This document shows positions 23,501-34,690 of a DNA stretch of 64,000 bases, piece by piece. The notes under the pieces were generated by a model that saw nothing but the letters and a program-made list of their open reading frames with translations, was not told the origin of the DNA and ran no database searches. This stretch comes from Thuidium tamariscinum (Eukaryota > Streptophyta > Bryopsida > Hypnales > Thuidiaceae): contig OX344750.2 in NCBI GenBank assembly GCA_947034885.2, positions 5,518,001-5,582,000 of the forward strand. Reading direction: 5' to 3'. The position numbers and the translations under genes were made by a program. Positions within the stretch are counted from its first letter, which is position 1. Every line of letters starts with the position of its first letter.

Positions 23501-24619
23501 TACATTCAAGATAATGTCCAAGGAATGAAGCTTTGACTTGGACATTTGTTGTCTCAAATGCATCATAAAAGCACTGAACTAACTTACGCTTATTATCTGA
23601 AGCTTATTGCTTCGACCCGCGAACTCTCTGGAAACTTACACTGGACGGGGAATAAACAGCTCATCAAGAAGTTATAGGAAATGATAACAAGCACGTTCCA
23701 TCTCGCCTAAAACCTAAAACCTAAAATCCTAAAATCAAATCGCATAGTACCGACTGATACAGCACATGCCTTCTCGTTAAAGAGAGATGAATGAAACTGA
23801 ATTGTTCACAAAGTTCGCGAATTAAGGAACAATGACAACAAGGCCAATGGCACGGAAGATCTAATCCACCTCCACCGAAAGATGGCATAATACGATACCA
23901 TATCAATTTTCAAGAAGATCGAATCGCGATTTGATAAGCATTGAAAAGAAGGTCAAGTTCGGAACACACATAAACCGTCAACGGACTAAAATTAATTAGG
24001 TTTAACTGCTCGTCAAGAACTTGTGACATATGATGACAAGTAAGTTCCAAATCACCTAAAACCTAGAACCCTAATTTTGTAACACACTACCGATTATTCG
24101 AACTGAATTCTCTTACAAAGCTCGTGCACTAAGAAAGAACGTTAACAACGCTAATGCCATTCAAGATATAATCTACATCGACCGAAAGACAGTGTCAATA
24201 TACTTAGAATACGTACATCTCTGAGCTCGAATAGGAATGTGATAACAACATACTGCATTGAAAAGAAGTACAAATTCATAACACAAGTAAACCCTAATTG
24301 GGTTCTACAGCATTGGCAAACGATTTTGAACCTGGGCATAATCAACTTGGTCGTAATCCCCGTAAAGCTCCTCCTCCCTTCCTCCCCTGCGCCATCCCGC
24401 TTCTGCAACCCTTTCCCTAAGCACTAAACCCTTCTCCGTAGACGATGAACAATTGAGCACGAATCCTCGCATCCTGTCTCTTCCATTTTGTATTGGCGTT
24501 CCCGTGATTGGAAAAGAAGACGCAGAGGGTCGCTGAGAAATGGGAAAGGGATTAGGTCTGCAATGAAATCGCACAGAACCTAAGCTCATGGACAACTTCG
24601 CACCCAAGCAGGCTGCCAT
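20596..24619 (-). CDS. PhzF-family (phenazine biosynthesis-like) isomerase/epimerase fold protein, likely plastid
   Basis: The reverse-strand exons in order are 24619-24332, 23278-22994, 22346-22017, 21884-21723, 21504-21421 and 20706-20596 (419 residues). All introns are GT-AG and phase 0. The first 65 residues are Ser/Arg-rich with few acidic residues, consistent with a plastid transit peptide. Family landmarks are IDAFTDRAYSGNPAAVV, the catalytic glutamate in NLSETAYLV (about residue 135), RWFTPTDEVDLCGHATIASA with the conserved His (about 197), FFGPNVGVKEDPATGSAHCT and GGKFLVRV..YLQGGAILVMAG near the end. The fold, two-domain and diaminopimelate-epimerase-like, is widespread; the plant substrate is generally unknown. 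Two charged insertions (a Lys/Gly run after AYLV and an acidic EDPDEEKEEKP stretch) lengthen it beyond the usual 300 or so. Intron 5 holds a MITE and intron 1 an internal tandem duplication. Confidence 0.88.
20837..21054. mobile_element. MITE with 47-bp terminal inverted repeats in PhzF intron 5
   Basis: The arms 20837-20883 and 21008-21054 are inverted copies matching at 44 of 47 positions. The core phrase is GGCATTGGGT..AGGTGCGCCATTGGGTGCCTC, and TTA lies next to both ends (one extra C on the left). The 124-bp centre is non-coding. A TTA duplication would suit a PIF/Harbinger-type element, but the family is not proven. A single diverged arm recurs at 25417-25455. Confidence 0.7.
23655..24300. 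repeat. ~350-bp diverged tandem duplication in PhzF intron 1
   Basis: Phrases recur in order at an offset of about 350 bp. They include 'ctcatcaagaagttata' versus 'ctcgtcaagaacttgtg', 'aaatcacctaaaacctag' versus 'tctcgcctaaaacctaaa', and 'attgaaaagaaggtca' versus 'attgaaaagaagtaca'. The copies lie entirely inside the intron. Confidence 0.65.
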
Positions 24620-25809
24620 CGCGATGTGCCCGCTCTCAATTCCAATCTCCTGTTAAACATGGCAATAGCACATCTGCTGAGAGCAATTGAGGACGAGGGC
24701 GTCGAGAAAGAGGGACAGAAGCAAATCAAGCTTCATCTGTACCTTAGATTTCTTTCTTCCATATCTTGGTCACCGTAAAATCTATTGTGCTCGAGTGGCG
24801 AACATGGAACCCACTTTGGAAATGTCGCCCAGGATCTATGTAGTTGGAGGCATCTTTGTTTATAAAATAATATTTTTCTTAGTATTGGAGTTATTTGTAA
24901 AGTCCCCTCCCACTTTGGGCATGACTTTTTTTGAAGTTGAGAAGGCAACTATAGTTGAAGCGTCAAACTTTTTTGCAAGATACTTATGTCACATGACTTC
25001 AAAAGTGGGGGCCAAACTTTTTTAGGCACCATTTTGATGAAAAAATAAGTTTCATACCCACTTTTATTTCGACTTTTTCAACTCAACCAACTTTTTCACA
25101 AAGCTCATGGGTTTAAACCCCACTTTAGTGTACTTTACAAATAACTCAATTAGCGAGTGAAAATCATGAATATTCGAGAGAAAAAAAAGATTTTTTGAAC
25201 ACCATATATAATTTTTATAATTTTCCAAAGTATTGGCTCTCTAGACCACTAAAACTATTCAATAGATGCCCCCAAATTTGAACCTTGCTAAAATGAGCAG
25301 TGAACCAATCAGATTTTGATATGTGTCGTTAATATGCATTAGCAAATTAGATACAAGCATTTGGTGAACACATTCTTTGAAGTCTAGGAACACAATTAGA
25401 TGAGTCTAGAGTTCAATGCAAGGTACATGTGCGGTATTGGGTGTATCTCCCTTACTAGTGTCTTAGAAATATTTAGAAAATCTACACCTTAAGTCGGCTA
25501 GTGAAGAGTTTATCCAGCCATGCCTTGGTTCTTGGCTTTTCCCATCGAATAAAATTGACATTGTCCTTTGGTAGCTAGTTCAATGTGAAAAGCTCATTTT
25601 TCCTTCATCTTGCACATGAACTTGTTCATTTTCTTATTGTGTTGCACATTAATTGGTTGAATTTTCTTTCAAAATCAATTTGAATCAACCAATATCTAAA
25701 ATTTCTATTCTACAAACACTTATACATGTATATACAAAAACCATGTCAAAATTTCAAACAACTTAAAAATTTTAAGGCTTATAGTTAAATCAAAACTAGG
25801 AATTATGTT
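24620..25809. other. Intergenic region upstream of PhzF
   Basis: The first 150 bases are the likely promoter and leader of the minus-strand PhzF gene. The rest is AT-rich without a gene. At 25417-25455 there is a solo diverged copy of the MITE arm from 20837-21054 (GGTATTGGGTGTATCTCCC), again followed by TTA. Confidence 0.45.
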
Positions 25810-26165
25810 TGAAGTAGAATTTTAAACCTCATTTAGCATGGTAGAATAACTTTTTCAAAACTTTTTGAAGTGAGAAAAGTTGGGAAATCAAGTTGAAATT
25901 CATCTCTCAAAATTTGTTTGAGATTTGGAGCCTCTCATAAAAAATTATGGACAAATTTTAAAGAGGAGTTGGAAGGGACAAAGTTTTTGACATTTTCAAA
26001 CGTTTTCTCTCAATCTTGTCCATAACTTTCTTTTATAGAAGCTCAAAGTTGTAAATGTTTTTTTGGAGATGAAATTTAATGTGATTTTTCAACTTTTCTT
26101 AATTCAAAGTTTTAAGAAATAAAATTCTACTATGCCAAAATGATGTTTGAAATTCTACTCTAAAA
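25810..26165. repeat. Large imperfect inverted repeat (fold-back)
   Basis: Arms of about 145 bp centred near 25985 mirror each other. 'gaagtagaattttaaacctc', 'catggtagaat' and 'gaaattcatctctcaaaatt' on the left return as the complement on the right ('aaattctactatgccaaaat', 'tttttttggagatgaaattt'). A third, solo arm lies at about 29870-30010 inside the CACTA element. It is non-coding. Confidence 0.6.
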
Positions 26166-26439
26166 ACAATTTCTATGTTTTGACAATGATTAGTTTAACT
26201 TTCATCTTCAACTATTATTGCATGTCCTTTGTAACAATAGGGATTCATGATGGTCAATTAAGATTTCATTACAAAAAAGACCTCTCTACCCACTACATTC
26301 ATTACATGAAAATCAAGCAATTCCTTCACTTTGCCATCAAATTCTTGTTTGATTGTAAATGGTAATTGCCATAAATATATGGTGGTTATTTGAAGATACC
26401 ATCCTTTATTAACATTTAAAGCCCTATACTACATTTTTT
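26166..26439. other. AT-rich DNA, nothing recognised
   Basis: No gene or repeat boundary is seen in this short interval. Confidence 0.4.
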
Positions 26440-27345
26440 TTCAACATAATAATTTTGGGCAGCTCATTACAAATGGAGTTTTTAATTTTTTTTCTTTAAA
26501 ATTTTCACACAACATTTTTCCAAGAAATACCTTTAAGGCCCAACAATTTTAATAACTTTTAACTACATGGTTAAATTTTTTTGGCATGATATGTAGTTTT
26601 CATTGCTCGGCAAGCAATCTAGGGAGCTAAAAAACCTTCTTTGAAATTAATTTTCTTAAGAAATAAAAATGTGAAATTAGTTTAATAAATTTTTATATAT
26701 GTGGCAATCTTTGAATCATTCCATTTTGATTAATGAGATGAAAGTTATGAGGAGTTTTTATTTGGGGTAGTTTGTAGGTAGTTATAAAATCTCTATTCAA
26801 AAAAAAGTTTGAAATCCTTAATTTAATTTAATTTTTAATATTTTTGAAAAAAAATTAAAACATTAGATGAAGATTTTTTTATTAAAATATTACAACCATT
26901 GGGATTGGCATTTTTCATTTCCATAAATAAATTGCTCACAATTTAGTATTTTGAATCATTTTATACTTCTTTCTACTTACTATTTTTTTCCTATATGGTG
27001 TACAATTCCAAATGATTTGAATTTTTTTTAGCATATAGTCAAATTGCATTAAAGAATGAATTTTGAATAACCACCATTTTGAACATTTTTTCATACAAAT
27101 GTAACCTTGTGAAGTGCAGCTACCTAGATTTTGGCAGGGATAGAAAAAAGGTTTTGTCAATTCCTAATGCCAATATCTTGCAATCAACACGGTGGAAAAT
27201 TCCTTAAAAATTCTACATCTTTTTAAACCAACATACTACAATTCAAAATGGTTTTATGTGTCAAAAAATGGTTTCTTTCTAAGTTTTGATATTTGTATTA
27301 GAAATTGTAGTTTTAGAGTGTTTTTGGTGAAAACACAGTCAAAAA
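26440..27345 (-). repeat. 0.9-kb dispersed repeat, minus orientation
   Basis: This is the inverse complement of the repeat at 52210-53115 and of 40420-42020 (without its insertion). Matching blocks include 'gattgcaagatattggcatt', 'aatgttcaaaatggtggtta' and 'aaaactccatttgtaatgag' read on the minus strand. No long frame or transposase motif is conserved among copies, so it looks like a non-autonomous or dead element. Confidence 0.6.
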
Positions 27346-27738
27346 CCTTTAGGAGTTAATTCACATGTAATGAATTATTAGCTTTAGCCAGCTTTATTGG
27401 TTGTTTGTCAAGCATGTGAAGTCTCTAATTGATCCTACTATCAAAAACCATCTCATTTTGAATGCCATCAGTTGAAATCTAGCCATATCCTCTGAAAGTC
27501 TTTTCATATCTATTTATTGTTATTTCCAAAGAGCCAATTTCTAGCCAACTTTGAAGTAATGGATATAATTTTTTGGCTTATTTCTTTATTATCCAATCAA
27601 TTTCTACCTCATTTCATATGCATTCAATTTTACTACCTATTGATTTGAATTTCAACCAATCAAAATTTCATTTTTATCGATTGATCTTACACAAACTGTC
27701 AATTTTTCTTAGACATTGTTGTGTATTGTATAGTACAA
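27346..27738. other. AT-rich DNA flanking the CACTA element
   Basis: Nothing recognised. It ends in the ATT that is duplicated on the other side of the CACTA element. Confidence 0.4.
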
Positions 27739-28812
27739 ATTCACTACAAAAAAAGAGGGATATAAATGACTGTAGAGGGATGACTCAAAAATGACTAAAT
27801 GTCCGGTTTGACTAAATAGTGACTGGTACCTCTGTAATTGCACCAACCCAACTGAATTTACACAGTCCTAGTCATTTTCAGTCATTTTCAGTCATTTTTC
27901 AGTCATGAGTGCGACTAGCAGATGAAGACATGATAGACAACGAAATTCATCTACATTTTTTTCATTCAGATTGCCATCAACAAGAGCACAAAAAGAAGGG
28001 AAAAATCAGCGTGGATGCTAGAGTCATTAATAAGTATGATATAGTTATTGATTGCAACTTAATTTCATTACTTCATGACTCGAAAATGACTAAAGGGTTA
28101 CAAAAAGGCTATACCTCCATATTTTAAGCCAAAGACGGGCAGGGCAGCTTGCTGATGTGGATGGAAATTGTTCTAAGGCTACTAGAATGCGACTACGCCT
28201 TACTACTGTGTGACTCTAAAATGACTGCAAGGTCTTTTGTAGAGTCATGTTGTAATTTTTTGCTTTAAAGATGGGCATGATATGAAAAACATTGTAGTGC
28301 ATGATATGAAAATACATTGTAGAGCTGAAAATAATTTCACACCCCTATTTTATACAAGAAAAAATGGTCTAATTTATTTTTTAATTCTAAAAATAACTCT
28401 TTATTGAAAGTTCATTTTTCTTCATTATTGATGCAATGGTCATCTAAATGTATTCTCAAGAAATATTTGAATTTTTAATTGTTCTATTTTAGTTCATTTC
28501 TCAATTTATTCTAGAAATCATTTCATATATTATTTGAGTTGGGCATATAGTGTATGGTGTATGGTATTTTTTGGCAATAGAAATCTATAGTCATTATTGG
28601 ACAAAGCTCAAAATTATAGGTTGAAATCATAATTTATTAAAAAATATATATTTAAAGAGTCTAAAAATGACTTGTTCGTACATGATTTATGATAGATACA
28701 CTAAGTGAGCTTCCCAAGGATGTAATTGTACTTCACTACTATGCAACTTAAGAATTACTACAAAGTCTTTTGTAGGGCTATGCTAAAAAAATTTGCTCTT
28801 AAGATGGAAAAG

Positions 28813-28845
28813 CACTATAAGAAAATGGGGGGATAAATGACTTGT
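28813..28845 (+). repeat. Internal CACTA-like terminus
   Basis: CACTATAAGAAAATGGGGGG followed by ATAAATGACTTG repeats the outer terminus with a few changes, and AATGACT subterminal motifs follow to 28945. No matching right terminus with the same flank was found, so it is a truncated second element or an internal rearrangement. Confidence 0.6.
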
Positions 28846-28986
28846 TCACAATGACTGCACCAACAACAATGACTACAAAATAATCATTTTGTAGTCATTT
28901 TGTAGTCATTTTGTAGTCATTGTAGACAAGTCATTTTAAAATGATTGTTGTCTATGTTAGCATATTGTCTTTAATACAAGACAATA

Positions 28987-29085
28987 CACTAGAAGAAAAG
29001 CTTGAAAATTTGCGTTTGTTTCAACATAACGCGTCAAGTGAATTATATTGAAACAAACGCAAATTTTCAGGCTTTTCTTCTAGTG
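28987..29085. mobile_element. 99-bp near-palindromic mini-CACTA element
   Basis: Two 38-bp arms starting CACTAGAAGAAAAGC match at 37 of 38 positions and enclose a 23-bp loop. ATA flanks both sides (28984-28986 and 29086-29088), a 3-bp target duplication. It is inserted in the larger CACTA element. It can form an almost perfect hairpin and encodes nothing. Confidence 0.8.
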
Positions 29086-30089
29086 ATAGGGGGATAAATT
29101 AAATGACTAGGATGCAACTATATTCATCTGATTTATGATTTTTTAACACATATCCTAATACCTTTCTTGAGCTAATAACTTTTCTTTTAGTCTTTCCAAT
29201 AATTCTACTCCTTGTTTATTTTCTTCATTTTCTTTTCAAAAAAATTTCCAATAGAATACTTTTGTCTTTTTTTTCAAAAATGATGCATTACAAGTGGCCT
29301 TTGTCTTTGTTAGCATTAAAAAAATTTCTTCCTTAGGATCCATTTGTATGATTTGTTTAAACTCCTATCTATATGCCATTATGCCAATATTAATGACTTT
29401 TGAAAATTTGTGCCATTGTAAATGAACTACTTTTGAACACTTCATATGCTTACATTTGAATTACTAAATGTCCCAATAAACATACAATAAGGTATTTAGA
29501 TGAATCCAATGACATTTGTTAAGTTCCATTTTTCCTTGTGCAAATACCACCACCACTACTTTAGTTTTACTACAAAATGACTTCCTGCAACTGCCAAATG
29601 ACTTCCTGTAACTACCAAATGACTACTCAATACTTTTGAACTACTACACATCTACTCTACTACTACTTTGGCACCTTGTGCATTATGATTCATTGTGTTA
29701 TTTGCAAAAATCTTGTACATTCATTGTCACACTTTCTTTATATGAAGTAAAGAGGCTTACGGATAGCTACATACATCTTTGTTTAGAGAAAGTCAAATTA
29801 TAGGTGCTTGAACTTAGTACTCTTCCTATGCCAATCCTTTTCAAACCTTTTAGCAAATTTTATTTATAACTTTTGATTAGAGGCTTGAAATCTAAAACAA
29901 ATTTTTGGAGATGAAAGTGAGATTGATTCCCCAACTTTAATTAGTTCTAAGTTTTTTGAAAAAAGTTAGTCTACTATGCCTCAATGAGGTTAAAATTATG
30001 ACTTGTAATGCAATTCCTGCGTTTTACATATCCCACAAGCTTTGTCTTGCCTACTACTATCCTTCCTTTATAAAGGCTTGTCATTTCAT

Positions 30090-30240
30090 CTATTCATATC
30101 CACATATTAAGTGGATTTTGAAATGATGTATGGCATATGGTGTATGGTGTATCGTACATGATATATTATATATGATGTATTGTATATGTTGTATGGTGTA
30201 TTGGATGTGTATGGTGTATGGTGTATCATTGTGGAACTTT
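30090..30240. repeat. Simple repeat, GTATGGT/GATGTAT type
   Basis: Irregular iterations of 'gtatggtgtat' and 'gatgtattgtatatg' occur within the CACTA element. It is microsatellite-like, with no other function visible. Confidence 0.6.
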
Positions 30241-30854
30241 GAATGTATTCATATGTGACTGTAGAATGACTACTTTAAAGAAGGAAGAGATAACTAGAAT
30301 ATGACTCATCCTAAAGCAAAAATGTCTCAAAAATGACTAGGATGCAACTTCAGAACCCCCTTATTATTAAGTGCCACGTGTCAAAGACCCTACCCTTGAA
30401 CGTAACTATATCACAACTGAAATATGACTTCATTTTTACTGACACCATTGTCCACGTCAACATTAGTCAGACTGTCTGACAACTGAACAATGACTGCCTG
30501 ACAACTGAACAATGACTGACACGTCACCCAAACTTCAACTATGCCGCGACTTAGAAATAACTTATAAATTAACCTACATGGACAGCCACGTAGGTGAAAT
30601 TTTCTCAAAAATGGTCAGCTGCCCACCCTTTTCACAAAATTTTCAAGTAAAATTTCTTTATCCCTTAGACAGATTCATCTATTAATTATCCAATTTCCAA
30701 ATGGATGGTGATAATACACCCGCAGTCATTTAAAGAATGACTTGTCCACAATGACTGTAGGGCCTAAAGTCATTTTTGAGTCATCTCGGTCCGAAATGAC
30801 TCATTTTCAGTCATTTTTCGCAGTCATTTATACCCCAGTTTTTTTGTAGTGATT

Positions 30855-31144
30855 AAAAGTCCATTGTTAACCTTGAAGTGTTCCAATGTCTAATTTCTAG
30901 ACAATGAATAAATTGTGAATCAATTTTCTTTCACATTGTTGCTTGGATGAAAGTCATCCTAATTTGCTAAGATACTTTATCAAATTGTTGTCAAGTGGTT
31001 GACTACACCAAAATGACATTGACTTTAATTTAAAGTGAATTTGCAAAAATGAGGTTATAGATTTAAAGAACACAAAAATTTCAAAAAATCATGATATCAA
31101 TAGAAACTCATTTCAAATCCATTTCAACAAATTTTACTCAAAAA
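30855..31144. other. AT-rich DNA between repeats
   Basis: Nothing recognised. Confidence 0.4.
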
Positions 31145-32310
31145 ATGATGTAGCCTCAATCTCAATGATGCTAGAGTATGAGCGGGGAGCAATGAGCAAT
31201 GAAACTTGAATGTTCATTGCAAGAATGTTTTCTAAAAATAGACATGTTAGAGCAATAAATAGTATTATCAAATGCAAAAATAATAATGTCAAAAAAATTT
31301 CAATTTTCAATTTTTTTTTAAATCTACAAAAAAATTATATAAAATAGTTGATATTATAATGAAAGGTTGCATGAATGAACACCCATTCATTCATGTGTGA
31401 ATGAACTTCATCCATGTCATCCATCCATCATCCATCATTCATCATTCAATTTCCAAATTGTTAAAATTTTTGCAACTCATTATAAACTTCTTTGAAACCA
31501 AAGAGGCTTTGAACCATTCGTGCTCTTTAAATTTTGTCTCCTACAAGCCTCTTTGGAATCCAAAAAAGGCTTCTCAATTCAAAGAGTCCTTCTTTGGAGG
31601 CAAAGGGCTCTCCTAGGATAGGCTTTTTAGAACCTAAAAAATGCTCCTTGGATTTGAGGAGTTTTTCCTTAGTGCCAAAAGACTTTTTTTAATAAGCCTT
31701 TTTGAATTCATAAAAGGCTCCTTCAATGAAAGAGCATTTTTTGGTGCCAAAAAGGTCTTTCATTGAAACCACTTTGGAATTAAAATAAGGGTACTTCAAA
31801 TCAATGAGCTCTTCATTTGTGCCAAAAATTTCATTAAGAGCATTCTTGAAACGAAGAGACCTTAAAACCATCATTGTTTTTTAATATTGTCTCCCTACAA
31901 GCCTCCTTGGAACCCAAGGATGGCTCCTCGGATCCGAGGAGCCTTTTTTGGTACCCAAAACTTCTTGCAATGAACGCTCTTTTAAGCTCAAGGAAGAGTC
32001 TTTGGATCCAAAGAGCCTTTTGTTGATGCCAAAAAGTTCTTTCAATGAAGGCTCTTTACAACCCAAAGAATAATCTACATTGAGAGTTCTTAATTTTTTC
32101 ATCTACATTTTTCATCTACATTCATCTGGTATCATTTTCATCCATCTAAATTAATGAATGAAATAAGGCATTTACATCTAAAGATTTCTTTTTATAAAAT
32201 TAATTTTTAAATGCTCATTCTTAAATTTTTAAAACAAAATTCTTAACGCTCAAATCTTCCCGCTCAATGCTCAATGCTCAACGCTCATTGCTTATACTTT
32301 AGCAACCTTG
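31145..32310. mobile_element. TIR-bounded repeat carrying a minisatellite
   Basis: The left end near 31150-31205 (atgctagagtatgagc, gagcaatgagcaatgaa) has its imperfect complement at 32262-32310 (ctcaatgctcaacgctcattgcttatactttagcaac). Both arms carry GCCTCAATCT-type flanks. Just inside lie CATCCA/ATTCAT-rich runs on both sides. The centre is a tandem minisatellite. There is no transposase, and the boundaries are approximate. Confidence 0.45.
31540..32090 (-). repeat. ~75-bp minisatellite, about seven to eight diverged units
   Basis: Units run roughly 'aagcctctttggaacccaa', 'ggctcctcggatccgaggag', 'ccttttttggtgccaaaaag', 'ttctttcaatgaaggctctt'. Spacing is about 74-75 bp, with a higher-order duplication of about 360 bp (the 'tgtctcctacaagcctc' phrase recurs at 31900). 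The minus strand stays open across several units (31689-31874 and 31881-32102) and would encode a roughly 25-residue repeat with SLKELFGTKK-like phrases. No start context, splice partner or known domain supports a protein. Confidence 0.6.
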
Positions 32311-34690
32311 GCCTCAATCTTTTTGAAGTTTTGTCATTTTAGCTTTTATCCTTGAACTTATATATTGTTTACTTCAATTTGACAAAATAGATCATGAACA
32401 TGGTTGTCTTCTAAAGACTTAGGATGAATGAGAAGTTAGTCCAACAAAATATTGCTTTGAAACTTGTTTTTTATTATTAGAATGTTCTAATTCCTAAACA
32501 TTCTTATTACCACATCAAAGAGAGTTTCAATGCACCAAAGTGTTAATTATTTGGATGTCATATGAAATTGAAAAGGATTCATAATCAATTGCTTGGGGGG
32601 TTAGCAGTAGAAAACTATGTGCAAACAAATGATAGGTTGCCTACAAAACATTTGAGATAAAAATTAGAATTTGTTTTTTAATACTATAGGGTACTGAAAA
32701 TGCCATGATATGTATTATAACTATTATAGGGTATAGAAAAATAGGTTCAATTAGAAAAAAAATGGACTTAAGATACCCCCCCTTTTTATTCTTTTTTTGA
32801 GCCAAAAGTTTGAAATTCAAGTACCTTGATAGTGGCATATTCAATAATTTCATAGACTATAGTTGTCTTTAGGTGTCTTTAAGTGGCTTCAAGTGGCCAA
32901 AATTTTGAAATTGTGGATTCCCTTCCTATCTCTATTGTAAAGTCATCCCATTCTCAGTCCGTTCAAGCCCATTTTGGTCAAGCTTATTTAGAGTTCGTGA
33001 TTTTTTTAAAAACAAAGGACATAAACTGTAACAAAGAAGGTTTTGGGTTTTCAAATTTAGATAGGGTTCTAGCTTAGGGTTTGGAGGACATGGCGTTTAC
33101 TTTGAAAACAAGGGACACGGACTGACAAAAAAGCTAATGTGGAATGAATTTCAATTGTCTCTCCTTCTACATTTTCTTTTCAAATTTATGCATGTATATG
33201 ATCATATGTGCTAGTGAGTTCATTTCTTTCTTAAACATTTCCATTGATGCAAGTTTGTATGTTTATTGCAATGCAGGTGCAAAACTAAAGGGGATATTGA
33301 ATCACAATTACAATTGGAGTTTAGGTATACAATCTTAGTTTTGTTCATGTCTCTATGATATGTACATTTTGTTTCACTAATTGTGTTTATAAACACAATG
33401 AGAACGTTTTATTTCATACTACTATGATCGTACAAATATTTTGTACATTTTGCTTCATGATATGACTATGACTTCATGCTAAAAGTTTGTATTTAAGAAG
33501 CCATATCCAATAATAGCATACAACCACTAAGAAATGTGCTCCCACAACCAACCCTTGAAATGAATAGCGGGAGTCACATCATCTTCAATCATCCCATTCT
33601 TGAGGATGGAAAATTGGAGACATGGCACTCTTCTTTGTAATTTGTTGAGGTTCCATTTTGATGAGGATTGAGATTCAAGATGGTCATTATTTATCCTTTG
33701 GAAGTGAAGATTGGATGTGAAGAAGAATTAGCAAGTGAAAGTTTCACCTAGTTTTTATCCTTTGCATGTTGCTTTCACCCCAATGTCAAATATTTTCATT
33801 GCAAATCTCTCTCATTGGCAATAATTGCCTCTTCTGAGCTCATTGTCATTGTCACTGTGTCATAATGAGCTCAAAAACTAAAAACATTTAAAAATTTAAT
33901 TATTTCACCCCCCTCCCCTCCCAATCTGATTTAAATATTAAAAATTTTTAACTTCTAAAACCCCCTCCCCCCCTCCCCTCTTATAATTCTCACACAATGG
34001 GCTTGGATACAATGGATATGGGATAAATAATATAATAACCGTATATCATATCTGTATTTAGTATCAATGTTTGTATCCATATCAATATATAGTATAGGTG
34101 TATATATTCAATACTAGTATCAATATATGTATTTGGTATCAATATCTGTATTCAATATTCGTATTTGATATCCATATCTATATCCAATGGTTATTGATTT
34201 TTCTTAGAGGGGGATTGGGATTTCTTGAAATTCAAATCCAACGGTTGTCAATTTTTCTAATGAGGGGGGGGGGGGGGTGTCAAGAAAATTAATCAAACAA
34301 GCTATGTTGCCTCTTTTTTGTCACATTGCATTGTTACAACTAGCTACATTGATGCTTAGAGTTAACTACATTGACGTTTACCCTAATCTGTTGATTTTGG
34401 TTTGGTTTACTACATTGAATCCTCCTTTGTAGGCCTCTACAGGGGAATACTTCTCTTAGTTTCTATTCTCATTCTTCACACAATACAAAAGGGGGGTCAC
34501 ACCTTTATACAAAACAATTCCCTATTGCTTCCTATTTTATTCTTAAACTTCTCATTCTTTACAAAAAATTTGTTTTAGGAAAAGGTGTAATTACCCCTAA
34601 TCCAATCTCTTCATTTGAGATGAATTATGAGGTGATGGTTCTAGAGGCACATGCCTAACAAATAAGCACATCACTCGTTGCAAGATCCTA
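32311..34690. other. AT-rich intergenic DNA with low-complexity tracts
   Basis: No gene is recognised. At 33905-33990 there are CCCCTCCC runs; at 34040-34195 iterations of 'gtatcaatatctgtatt'; at 34264-34277 a run of 14 G. Blocks near 33950 and 34240 are loosely complementary. Confidence 0.5.

Larger units (their letters stand above)
27742..30851. mobile_element. Complete non-autonomous CACTA (En/Spm-type) transposon
   Basis: The left terminus is CACTACAAAAAAAGAGGGAT. The right terminus, read inward, is CACTACAAAAAAACTGGGGT. Both are followed by TATAAATGACTG, giving 28 of 31 matches. ATT flanks both ends (27739-27741 and 30852-30854), the 3-bp target duplication diagnostic of CACTA elements. 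Subterminal regions are dense in AGTCATT/AATGACT motifs in both orientations, the usual transposase-binding architecture. No TNPA/TNPD-like or other transposase coding sequence survives; the longest frames are about 70 codons. The interior carries a nested 99-bp element, a second internal CACTA-like terminus at 28813 and a solo fold-back arm near 29870-30010. Confidence 0.88.

Noticed and set aside
23700-23740. CCTAAAA repeats resembling telomere sequence
   Set aside because: Only a few imperfect units, inside a PhzF intron and part of a local duplication; not an interstitial telomere.
27909-28127. 72-codon frame inside the CACTA element
   Set aside because: No similarity to CACTA transposase proteins; too short and repeat-derived.
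34264-34277. Run of 14 G as a possible structured element
   Set aside because: Most simply a homopolymer next to other simple-sequence tracts; no supporting structure.
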